DNA of 33,312 nucleotides from CAZVJA01 sp964626885 (lineage in GTDB: Bacteria; Planctomycetota; Planctomycetia; Planctomycetales; Planctomycetaceae): NCBI GenBank assembly GCA_964626885.1, contig CAZVJA010000041.1, forward strand, positions 1 to 33,312, written 5' to 3'. Position 1 is the stretch's first letter. The number at the start of each line of letters is the position of its first letter. This document shows, piece by piece, positions 9,233 through 16,417 of the stretch. A program made the translations under genes and the position numbers. Under the pieces are notes generated by a model. That model searched no databases. It saw nothing but the letters and a program-made list of their open reading frames with translations, and had not been told where the DNA came from.

Positions 9233-9528
9233 GGAATTCTCCTTCTTCAGAGTTCTCCGCCAGCATAACGTCGCATGAGCAGAACGTCAGCCTCATTTCC
9301 AAGTGGATTTTCCTGAACGAACCGATCAGCAGCGTGTCGTTTGACAAACGGTACGACGGACGCTTGGTCTCTCCGGCCGACAAAAACTTGCTTCCGCCGA
9401 GCCCCGCGCGGCAGAATGACGGACAACATCGACGACGTTTCCACGGACGGCCGACTCGTTTCCTTTCAATCTGCTTACGAAATCGCCCTCCGTACAATTT
9501 ACGCTCGCAACTTCGAGGGAGAATTCTC

Positions 9529-9930
9529 ATGGCCATTGTCTACAAGCCCGCGAATTGGCTGCTGGGGCTGGTCGGCGCCGTCGGCGGCGGTGTGCTCGGC
9601 TATTTCGCGTTTCGATTCATGGCCAGCCAGGGGTTCTACGCGATGATCCTTCCCGGCGCGCTGCTGGGGTTGGGATGCGGCTGGCTCTCCGGAGGAAAGT
9701 CGAACGCGCTGGGAGCCCTTTGTGCCTTCCTGGCGCTCACCCTGGGGATCTTCCTGGAATGGCAGTTCGCCCCCTTTGCGGCCGACGACAGCTTGCCGTT
9801 CTTCCTCGCGCACCTGCACGAGTTGACCACGACGACGCTCGCGATGATCGGCCTCGGAGCATTCTTCGGTTATTGGTTCGGCAAGGGACGCGAAGGAAAA
9901 GCCATCAACCGCAGAGATATGGATGATTGA
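9529..9930 (+). CDS. Small hydrophobic membrane protein of unknown function
   Basis: The 133-residue product has about four hydrophobic segments: a glycine-rich one near residues 10-30 (LLGLVGAVGGGVLGYFAF), one near 38-55, one near 60-80, and one near 105-122 ending in FGYWFGKGR. It ends in a charged tail with NRRDMDD. It is not assigned to a family. The ATG at 9529 has GAGGGA about 8 nt upstream; an open frame extends to 9109 but overlaps the cupin gene in antisense and lacks such a site. Repeats begin about 50 bp after its stop. Confidence 0.7.
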   Translation: MAIVYKPANWLLGLVGAVGGGVLGYFAFRFMASQGFYAMILPGALLGLGCGWLSGGKSNALGALCAFLALTLGIFLEWQFAPFAADDSLPFFLAHLHELTTTTLAMIGLGAFFGYWFGKGREGKAINRRDMDD

Positions 9931-9981
9931 CGGAAACCCGGCTTCAGGTGATCGGACGTCGGGTCAAACAAGAAGGATGGC

Positions 9982-10125
9982 CCGCCTTGTTTCAAGGTGG
10001 GTCAGCCTTGCTGACAAGAGGTCTCGCTAAAACGGCGAATGACCTGGAAGCTTTAAGCCTTCCCTTCCACAATGGCAACCTCGTGTGGCGTAGCCACCCA
10101 GGTAGGCCGAAGCGGCCAACCTGGG
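9982..10125. repeat. Cluster of three short hairpins
   Basis: Three separate stem-loops follow one another. First, 9982-10000: CCTTG and CAAGG around TTT, extended by flanking CC/GG. Second, 10001-10015: GTCAGC and GCTGAC around CTT, perfect. Third, 10097-10125: CCCAGGT/ACCTGGG and GGCC/GGCC, with one A-A mismatch and a GAAGC loop. They lie inside the 3' half of the small secreted-protein frame on the other strand. They look like dispersed hairpin repeats rather than terminators because no T-runs follow. Confidence 0.65.
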
Positions 10126-10441
10126 CCACCCCGCGATCTTCTCCACGGCCGTTGTTTTCGGCGGCTGGGCAGCCGCAACGGGACTGGCCGGCGTCGGTTG
10201 GCACTGGCAGCTTGCTGCCAGTGAGACGGTGTTGGCGATTCGCACTGGCGGACGAGCCGCCAGTGGCACCCGGCGTCCAGAATGGCTTCTCGGCACTCTT
10301 GCCGGTCGATGTGTTGTTTTCGTCCTCTGCGGCTGGCTTATCGCTGATCCGCGCCTTGCCAGGTTCGTCCGCGAGTGCGATGACAGCAGCCGTAGCGAGG
10401 AACATCACGGCCAGTGATGCAGGTTGAAATTCACGACACAT
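9992..10441 (-). CDS. Small secreted protein whose 3' half is built from repeats
   Basis: The function is unknown. The ATG at 10441 has a strong AGGAG about 6 nt upstream. The first 24 residues form a classical signal peptide with a likely cleavage after VIALA, before DEPG. A hydrophilic linker rich in Asp, Glu, Ser, Thr and Lys follows for about 40 residues. From roughly residue 58 the frame runs through the double-hairpin repeat at 10202-10265 and the hairpins at 9982-10125, and reads only compositionally odd sequence until the stop at 9992. Two readings fit: a small secreted protein that has absorbed repeat DNA, or a gene truncated by repeat insertion whose original 3' end is lost. The start and leader are well supported; the C-terminal half is not. 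Confidence 0.5.
   Translation of the reverse strand: MCREFQPASLAVMFLATAAVIALADEPGKARISDKPAAEDENNTSTGKSAEKPFWTPGATGGSSASANRQHRLTGSKLPVPTDAGQSRCGCPAAENNGRGEDRGVAQVGRFGLPGWLRHTRLPLWKGRLKASRSFAVLARPLVSKADPP
10202..10265 (-). repeat. Double-hairpin repeat, family B, copy 1
   Basis: Two perfect hairpins stand side by side: CACTGGCAG/CTGCCAGTG (9-10 bp) at 10202-10223, and CACTGGCGG/CCGCCAGTG (9 bp, 5-nt loop) at 10243-10265. The same pair occurs in reverse orientation at 22427-22493 with near-identical arms and a diverged middle, so this is a mobile or selected repeat unit rather than chance. Confidence 0.8.
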
Positions 10442-10453
10442 ACAGGCTCCTAA

Positions 10454-10591
10454 AGGTGAGTTAAAAACCGGGAGGGCGAGGGGGCACCGCCCGCGGGGTG
10501 GTCCGCCGAGCCGCTGCGACCGAAAGTCTGTCGTTATGGCGGCTCCGACGGAGCGTCGCCCTCCCAAAAGCAGATTTCTGGAACCAGTACC
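10454..10591. repeat. MITE-like palindrome, family A, degraded copy
   Basis: The core GGGAGGGCGAGG near the left end and CGTCGCCCTCCC near the right end match the two intact copies at 28022-28141 and 33086-33203, as does the interior GAGCCGCTGCGACCGAAAGTCT. The outer ends (AGGTGAGTTAAAAACC on the left, GGAACCAGTACC on the right) are recognisable but mutated versions of the AGGTGGTTTCAAAA terminal repeats. It fills most of the spacer between the small secreted protein and the sulfotransferase. Confidence 0.7.
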
Positions 10592-10652
10592 AGTGATACT
10601 GCTCCGCATCCTCCGCGACCTCTGCGGTAAATCCTTTCGCGCAGTTTTGGAC

Positions 10653-11567
10653 TCACGCTACGTTGCGAAGTGTCGCCGAGTCGAAGTTGAGGTTCTCGTT
10701 GTACCGGCCGTGCCAGTAATAGTCGGCAATCCCCGGTCCAAGCTGCGTGCGGACTTCGCGCATCAGCCGCTGCACGTCGGGAATCACCTTCCAGGACGTG
10801 CCGCGTACTTCGGCCGCGTCGACCGGGCGGAGCGGGTTGAAGTTGCCGCAGCCATCGATTGGCGAAAGGTGTTTGGGGCAGGCGAGCCAGGTTTGCCCCT
10901 CCTGCTCGATGGTTGTCAACTCCCGCCGGCATTGGCCGCAGCTCCGGAAAAACTCCCGCGCGTCGCCGGGGGGGAGGGGATCGATCCCCATAAACTCCTG
11001 AAGTTGCGGCAACGCTCGCGCGTGGGCGCAGCAGAAATATTCGTGGCTCAACAGCAGGCAGGGATAACGTTCCTTCATTGCCGCGTAGGTTTCGAGAATT
11101 TCGCGCGTCTCTCGCAAGATAGTTTCGAAGTTCTCCGGAGTATCGGCCCAGTTTGCCCGCGCCGGCTCGTGCTTCGCCCGATACGATTCGCGCGATAGAT
11201 GCACGCGAATCGGATTGCGGATGTAAAAGAGGAATCGCGCGCCGTCGGGAAACTCGCAGCTCGGACTCCACAAGTCCGGCCGGCGCTGCACTTTGTTGAA
11301 GACGACGCGGTTGACTTGTTCGATCTGTTTCGCTTGCCTGCCATCCTCGCGGTAGATCGAGCAGGTCTTCCAGAATTTCGACAATGGACGACGGAAATCG
11401 GTCTCATGCTCCGAGACGGCGAAGACCCGAGGATGATAGTGCAGGGCGGCGGCGATGAAGTTCGTCCCTCCGCGCGGCATTCCAAAAATACCGACGACGC
11501 TCCGATCCGGACCGCGCTTGCGATTCGTTCCTCCGGCCCAATTCCGCAGGACATCCGTTAACGACAC
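10653..11567 (-). CDS. Sulfotransferase-family protein with a zinc-ribbon-like insert
   Basis: It probably transfers sulfate from PAPS to a hydroxyl group on a glycan or lipid. The PAPS 5'-phosphosulfate loop is visible as GMPRGGTNF (residues 29-37), and the 3'-phosphate site as FYIRNPIRVHLSRESYR (114-130). At about residues 210-240 lies C-x2-C-x16-C-x2-H plus a fourth Cys (Cys210, Cys213, Cys230, His233, Cys240), a zinc-ribbon-like insertion not found in ordinary sulfotransferases. The start is a GTG at 11567 with GAGG 10 nt upstream. It overlaps the end of the glycosyltransferase gene by 10 bp, so the two are translationally linked. The acceptor is unknown; the linkage suggests a surface glycan. 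Confidence 0.8.
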   Translation of the reverse strand: MSLTDVLRNWAGGTNRKRGPDRSVVGIFGMPRGGTNFIAAALHYHPRVFAVSEHETDFRRPLSKFWKTCSIYREDGRQAKQIEQVNRVVFNKVQRRPDLWSPSCEFPDGARFLFYIRNPIRVHLSRESYRAKHEPARANWADTPENFETILRETREILETYAAMKERYPCLLLSHEYFCCAHARALPQLQEFMGIDPLPPGDAREFFRSCGQCRRELTTIEQEGQTWLACPKHLSPIDGCGNFNPLRPVDAAEVRGTSWKVIPDVQRLMREVRTQLGPGIADYYWHGRYNENLNFDSATLRNVA

Positions 11568-12541
11568 GGCTGCTCGTCCTCTACCTGATCTGTAACAATT
11601 GAACTCGTCTCGCCAGCATTCAATTTACGCGGAGTGCAGATGGGGGCTTCTCCCCCGGTCACACGCCCTCGCAGAGCCGAGGGAATGCCGCCCGCCAATG
11701 AGACGGCGCCGATCTCGGTCCCGAAACCATCGAGTGAGACATCCGCTTGCAGTTCCTTGATCCAGGCTTGCTCGAAGAGCTGGGCGACCTTGCGTTCGGT
11801 CTGTTGCTGCTTGCGGGCGCGGTGCAGGCGTTTTTCGGGAATGACGGCGGCGGTGCCGTGATTCACGTGGTAGACGTAGCGGTCCATTTCGCGGACCGGG
11901 AACATGCCCATCTCGTAGCCGGCGTCCCAGAGTTGCCGCGCAATTGAATATCCCCCTCCCGTAAAGCCGTTGATTCCGGAGAACGTGAGCCCATGTTTGA
12001 GGATTGCGTCGCGGCGGTACATCGCACAGTAATCGCGCGGATATTGCCCCTCGAATTTCCCGATATGCTGCTTCAGGCCGAACAGCCGTTTGACCTTGGT
12101 GGAGACCAGACCGATCGCTTTCTTCTGCCAGGCATAGAGCGGGTGTTCGAGTTCCAGCTTCCACGCGCCGGAGGCAGCCACGTTGGGGCGTCGAGTGATC
12201 TCGCGGAGGAAGGGATCGAGCCAGCCGTCCTGTTTGACGAACACATCGGAATGCATCGTCACGTAGAATTCGCCGCGTGCCTCCTGCAGTCCGCGGTCCC
12301 AGGCGGTGAAGACGTTGCCCGGCCAATTGGTGTGCACTTCTTCCGGGCGTTCGATGAGCTTGATCCAGTCGAGCGCCCGGAGGTAATCGAGGCTATCGTC
12401 GCGAGAGCCGTTATCGACGACAATCACTTCCAGATCGTATTTGGCGGAGTGCTTCCGGATCGAACGGAGGCAGGGCTGCATGTAGGTGAGAATCTGCCAA
12501 TGTGGAATGCAGATCGTGATTTTCGGAGTGTTGGTGGTCAT
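11558..12541 (-). CDS. Family 2 glycosyltransferase
   Basis: It transfers a sugar from a nucleotide sugar to an unknown acceptor, probably in envelope polysaccharide or glycolipid synthesis. The GT-A fold opens with KITICIPHW, followed by the nucleotide-binding VIVVDNGSRDDSLDYLR block. The metal-binding segment reads MHSDVFV, with one of the usual acidic residues replaced. After the catalytic domain comes a GINGFTGGGYS segment and a basic region (RLHRARKQQQTERK). No membrane segment is evident. It starts at the ATG at 12541 and overlaps the sulfotransferase start by 10 bp. The 23-bp gap to the phosphatase-like gene upstream suggests one transcript. The sugar specificity cannot be read from the sequence. 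Confidence 0.85.
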   Translation of the reverse strand: MTTNTPKITICIPHWQILTYMQPCLRSIRKHSAKYDLEVIVVDNGSRDDSLDYLRALDWIKLIERPEEVHTNWPGNVFTAWDRGLQEARGEFYVTMHSDVFVKQDGWLDPFLREITRRPNVAASGAWKLELEHPLYAWQKKAIGLVSTKVKRLFGLKQHIGKFEGQYPRDYCAMYRRDAILKHGLTFSGINGFTGGGYSIARQLWDAGYEMGMFPVREMDRYVYHVNHGTAAVIPEKRLHRARKQQQTERKVAQLFEQAWIKELQADVSLDGFGTEIGAVSLAGGIPSALRGRVTGGEAPICTPRKLNAGETSSIVTDQVEDEQPCR

Positions 12542-12564
12542 GAGTCGTAACTTTCCGCCGTCAT

Positions 12565-13161
12565 TTAGCGAAGAATTTTCAGATTGTCGGCCGAAGCGGT
12601 CGGGTAGAGTTCGGTATGCCGCCGTTCCAGATCGCGCGCGAAATCCGCAAGCTGTTTGTTTTCGCCGGACGTGTCGTTTGGACGAGGCAACGACGCCAGC
12701 ACATCGCCAGCTGTCATTCCACGGAACAGCAGGTCATAGGTGATGAGAAACCTGGCAGTCCGATCGACTCCGCGGCTGCTGTGCACCAGGATCGGATAGT
12801 TGTCGGGATCTTGCAGGATCTCGATTTGGCGCGCGACGGAAGAATCGGAGGCGGACGCCGAGTCAGCAAACGGTTCGACCAAAAATGTTGCGCCGGCCTG
12901 TTCGACGGCGTTCCGTTCGCTGGTCCAGCGGGTGTCGTTTTTCGTGCCCGGCTCGCAGAGTTGGATGACCGTGCGGAACTGATGAATTTCGATCAGATCG
13001 GAGATGGCGGCGGGATCGAGGTGGCCGGCGGCGTACATCAAGCCGCGGTCGTGCACGGTGAAATCGGCAAATCGCTGCCGCGAGAGATGCCAGTAGGCTG
13101 CGCTTCCCGCCAGCAGGACGAACAGGAGCGCAATCAGCCAAATTCGGCGAGAATGGAACAT
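12565..13161 (-). CDS. Membrane-anchored dual-specificity phosphatase-like protein lacking the catalytic Cys
   Basis: The fold is that of a tyrosine/dual-specificity phosphatase. From the ATG at 13161 (GGGGAA upstream; an in-frame TTG at 13218 would add 19 residues) the 198-residue product has one N-terminal membrane segment (about 7-24), so the domain is probably outside the cytoplasm. The motif expected to be H-C-x5-R reads VHSSRGVDR: His127, Ser128, five residues, Arg134. Codon 128 is AGC, so the nucleophilic Cys is Ser. A possible general-acid Asp lies in EPFAD near residue 100. With the Cys missing, classic phosphatase chemistry is unlikely, and the protein may bind a phosphorylated ligand instead. 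The gene lies between lptB and the glycosyltransferase on the same strand. Confidence 0.75.
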   Translation of the reverse strand: MFHSRRIWLIALLFVLLAGSAAYWHLSRQRFADFTVHDRGLMYAAGHLDPAAISDLIEIHQFRTVIQLCEPGTKNDTRWTSERNAVEQAGATFLVEPFADSASASDSSVARQIEILQDPDNYPILVHSSRGVDRTARFLITYDLLFRGMTAGDVLASLPRPNDTSGENKQLADFARDLERRHTELYPTASADNLKILR

Positions 13162-13275
13162 CCCTGTTCCCCGGAGAGGTAAACAACCGGTCGATCGCTC
13201 CGTGATCGCGTGACGCAAACTATAGACCAGCCAGCCGGTTCGGTCAACCGAAGCGATGGCATTTGATTCGTCATG

Positions 13276-14103
13276 TCACGCCGCATGGCGCCACTGGTGC
13301 CGGTCATCGTGCTCGTCGTCATATTCCTCGTCGTACTCATCGCCAGAGGAATCGAACGCTTCTTTACCTTCGATGATCGAGCCGGCATCGAACCGCTTGC
13401 CGAAGTACAGCTCTTGCGCCGTCGGGTCACTGATGACGGTTTCGGCATCGCCGCTGACAACGACCTTCCCGCGACAGATGATGTAATTGCGATCGGTAAT
13501 GGTCAGCGTTTCGCGTTCGCGGTGGTCGGTCAGCAGAATTGAGATGCCGCTATCGCACAAGTCGGCGATGATGTCTTGAATACTGTGGATCGTGACGGGA
13601 TCGATGCCGGTGAAGGGCTCGTCGAGCAGAATCAACGACGGGCGGCTGGCAAGGCAGCGCGCGATTTCGAGCCGTCGCCGCTCTCCACCGGAAAGCGTCG
13701 ATGCGGTTTGTTTTCGCAGCCGCGTGAGCCCGAACTGATCGAGCAGTTCGTCAACCATCTGCCGCCGTTCCTGCCGGGTGAACTGCAGATACTCGAGGAT
13801 CGCGAGGATGTTTTTTTCGACGGAGAGCTTGCCGAAGATGCTTTCGTCCTGCGGCAGATAGCCCATTCCGTGACGGGCTCGTTTGTACATCGGCCAGTGG
13901 GTGACGTCGGTGCCGGAGAGCATGACGCGCCCCGCCGTCGGTGCGATCAACCCACAAGCCATGCGGAAGGTAGTCGTCTTCCCCGCGCCGTTGGGTCCGA
14001 GAAGTCCGACGATTTCCCCTTCTTCGACGCAGAAGTCGATGTGGTCGACGGCGCGCTTGGTGGAATAATCCTTGACGAGGCCGCAACACTCGAGCAATGC
14101 CAT
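13276..14103 (-). CDS. lptB: LPS export ABC transporter ATP-binding protein LptB
   Basis: LptB powers extraction of lipopolysaccharide from the inner membrane together with LptF and LptG. The 275-residue product has Walker A GPNGAGKTT, the Q-loop in MGYLPQDESIF, signature LSGGERRRLEIAR, Walker B LILLDEPFTGID and the H-loop His in TDHRERE. The QDESIF and SIFGKLSVEKNI wording is typical of LptB rather than amino-acid transporter ATPases. It is longer than E. coli LptB (241) because of a C-terminal tail of about 34 residues rich in Asp, Glu, Tyr and His. The ATG at 14103 has a near-perfect AAGGAGG nine nt upstream. lptF/lptG are not in the window. The gene sits downstream of the signal peptidases in the same direction. 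Confidence 0.9.
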   Translation of the reverse strand: MALLECCGLVKDYSTKRAVDHIDFCVEEGEIVGLLGPNGAGKTTTFRMACGLIAPTAGRVMLSGTDVTHWPMYKRARHGMGYLPQDESIFGKLSVEKNILAILEYLQFTRQERRQMVDELLDQFGLTRLRKQTASTLSGGERRRLEIARCLASRPSLILLDEPFTGIDPVTIHSIQDIIADLCDSGISILLTDHRERETLTITDRNYIICRGKVVVSGDAETVISDPTAQELYFGKRFDAGSIIEGKEAFDSSGDEYDEEYDDEHDDRHQWRHAA

Positions 14104-14208
14104 GGGGTCTGTCCTCCTTGACAGAGTGCTCCGCCGCGAAAATGCGACGGAGGTGAATGGCGGTGATGCAAATGGGATTGTGACGAAAGGGCGGGCTGCC
14201 GGGCCGCC

Positions 14209-16206
14209 TCAGCGAATACGCTCCATGCGTTCGATGTTCGGATAAAACGGAACTCGCCGGCTGGGGTACAGCGGCTCGGCGACCTTGCCGTCGGGAAGCT
14301 GATGATAGAAGAACCGGCGCGTGAACTGGGAATTAAACGCGCTGGTCTTATCGTCATTGTACGGATATCCCCGGCCGTCGTTCATGAACGGCACGCCGTG
14401 CGGCCAGTAGATGAAGAACGCCTTACCGACCAGCGCGGAGCGGGGCACCGCGTGGCGATGCTCGGCGCCGCGGACATTGGACCAGAGTCGGCTGTCTTTG
14501 CTGCGGGGACTGTTATCTCCCATCACGAAGAATTCGTCCTCCGACATCGTGAACGTGAAGTCGACTCCCGCATACCGTTCTCCCGGACCGGTCTTCTTTG
14601 CGGCGAGACCGCGCTCATATTCCGTGTACCACGCTTTAGGGTTCGTCAGCAGTCTCGCGAGATCGCTCGGGTACCCGTCGTACTCCGGAATGTTCTGCTC
14701 GAGTCCGTTCGGGCGACCAAATTCGTCCTTGTTGTCGTCATTCGCGGGATGCCAGAATTCACAGCGGTAATAAATGTCGCGATCGACGACCAGATGCGAG
14801 ACTTTCGCCGTCACTCCCCGGGCCGCGATGCCGATGGGGGTCAGGTCGGCATCTGTCGGGCTCTGACGGGGCAGGCCGCCGTACGGTTCGTATTCGGCCG
14901 CCGATCCGAATTCGATCGGCTGGTTATTCACCCACAACACCAACCGATTGTCGGCATTGGCGAAAGTCACGCGATATGTTCCCGTTCCCTTCAGTGGTGT
15001 GGCGGCCTTGGCAAGGAGCACTTCATCCTCGGCCCCTCCATCACGTTTCAATGGATCAGGGAACGAGATTTGAGCCTCGCCGGTCTCGGGAGAGATTCGG
15101 CAGCGATACTTGCGCTCCCCTTCATTCAGTTCAAAAAGAAGCTGTGCTTTCTCGCCGACCTGCAAGACGTCCACTTGGCAATCGATCATCAAATCGCCGA
15201 CCCAGAATTCATCGACGGCATCGTTGGCGATCGGCCTGCCGTTGGAGTATGCATTGTAGCCGCAAAAGTCCGTAATCAACTGTGGTAAAGGCCTTCTGGT
15301 ACGCCGGTTATTCTTGACGTCGATCCAATCGTCATCCTTCGGAACAAAGTGCCGGTATCGAAACCAATGCAGTTCGTCGGCCGACTTTTCGGCGTCGATG
15401 GTGAATGACCGGGCGTCCGGATCGGACTGCCAGCCAGCGGCATCGTTGGACCAACCGGCGATCGCATCGGGTGCGTCCAGCTTCCGAACCGGTGCCCAGC
15501 GTTCAGGCCAGCCGAGTTCGCGCAGCGGCTTTTCCGGCTTGTCGTTGTCGTAGACCAGAATCTGAATTTCACGCTGCTTGAGCAGATTCTCCTTCCGCCG
15601 AATTTGTGGACCGTCCGGCGTGTGCAGGTAGACATCCCCCTGACGAATCTCGATTGTTTCTCCCGGCAGCCCGATAAGTCGCTTGATGTAGTTCGTCTTT
15701 GGTTCCTCGGGATATTTGAAGACGAGCACATCCCATCGCTTTGGATCGGAAAACTCATAGGGAAATTTGTTGACGAGAATTCGGTCGCCGGTATAAACAG
15801 GCGCATCGAGAACTTGCTCGCGCGGCAGGGGATACCGGCAATTGGGGCAGAGTGCGCTCGTCACGCGATGCAATGGAATCAAATATCCGTTGATATCGAC
15901 TTCGTCGCTCGCGCCGATCGTAAACTGGTAGCCGCACTGCTCGCAGTGGCAGTCCTTATGCCTCCCGTACAGCGTGGGGGCCATCGAACCGGTGGGGATG
16001 ACAAACGCCTCCGCCTCGAACGTGCGGAACAGAAACGCCAGGATCAGCGCGACGACAATCGATTCGATCGTTTCCCGCCACCAGTCGGCATGCGGCGAAC
16101 TGCCGATGCTCGTCGCCGATTGCGGGCTTTTGGCCGTCGCAGCAGCCGATGACCCCGCCGATTTCTTACTGACGTCAGCAGGTGGGTTTTGTCCAGGTTT
16201 TTGCAT
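14209..16206 (-). CDS. lepB: Signal peptidase I with zinc ribbon and large insertion (second copy of a tandem pair)
   Basis: It cleaves signal peptides from exported proteins at the inner membrane, using a Ser/Lys dyad. From the ATG at 16206 (a TTG at 16218 is possible) it has one membrane segment (about 48-62). The nucleophile is Ser74 in PTGSMAPTL, the base is Lys175 in YIKRLIGLPGE, and box E is GDNSPRSKDSR near 563-573. Two features are unlike E. coli LepB (324 aa): a zinc-ribbon-like Cys88/Cys91...Cys120/Cys123 after the Ser box, and about 360 residues inserted between the Lys box and box E. The insert includes a beta-rich region (GTGTYRVTFANADNRLVLWVNN) reminiscent of concanavalin-like sandwiches. 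Total length is 665 residues. The paralogue lies immediately upstream. Confidence 0.88.
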   Translation of the reverse strand: MQKPGQNPPADVSKKSAGSSAAATAKSPQSATSIGSSPHADWWRETIESIVVALILAFLFRTFEAEAFVIPTGSMAPTLYGRHKDCHCEQCGYQFTIGASDEVDINGYLIPLHRVTSALCPNCRYPLPREQVLDAPVYTGDRILVNKFPYEFSDPKRWDVLVFKYPEEPKTNYIKRLIGLPGETIEIRQGDVYLHTPDGPQIRRKENLLKQREIQILVYDNDKPEKPLRELGWPERWAPVRKLDAPDAIAGWSNDAAGWQSDPDARSFTIDAEKSADELHWFRYRHFVPKDDDWIDVKNNRRTRRPLPQLITDFCGYNAYSNGRPIANDAVDEFWVGDLMIDCQVDVLQVGEKAQLLFELNEGERKYRCRISPETGEAQISFPDPLKRDGGAEDEVLLAKAATPLKGTGTYRVTFANADNRLVLWVNNQPIEFGSAAEYEPYGGLPRQSPTDADLTPIGIAARGVTAKVSHLVVDRDIYYRCEFWHPANDDNKDEFGRPNGLEQNIPEYDGYPSDLARLLTNPKAWYTEYERGLAAKKTGPGERYAGVDFTFTMSEDEFFVMGDNSPRSKDSRLWSNVRGAEHRHAVPRSALVGKAFFIYWPHGVPFMNDGRGYPYNDDKTSAFNSQFTRRFFYHQLPDGKVAEPLYPSRRVPFYPNIERMERIR

Positions 16207-16417
16207 GTCGCTGGTCAATCATCCGTTAAAAATTCTGCCCGCCGAGAGTCGTTTCGCCGAAAGGCTTGCGCCGGAGAACTGCTGAATTTCGTTACTGATC
16301 CGGCAATCGGACGTCAATTCACCCGCTGCATTGCTAACAGCAGAATCGACATCCTACTCGAATCCGGGTTCCGGATGGGAGCATTATCAGGTAGTACCCC
16401 TGACTGAGGTACCCAGG

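Noticed and set aside
9341..9346. Perfect TTGACA hexamer between the cupin and small membrane-protein genes
   Set aside because: No -10-like hexamer lies 16-18 bp downstream, so it does not make a promoter by itself.
9109..9528. Upstream extension of the small membrane-protein frame
   Set aside because: It overlaps the cupin gene in antisense and lacks a ribosome site, whereas the ATG at 9529 has GAGGGA upstream and begins a clean membrane protein.
13201..13275. Short TTCGGT/ACCGAA palindrome upstream of the phosphatase-like gene
   Set aside because: The loop is only 2 nt and the stem 6 bp, and nothing similar recurs, so chance is the simplest explanation.
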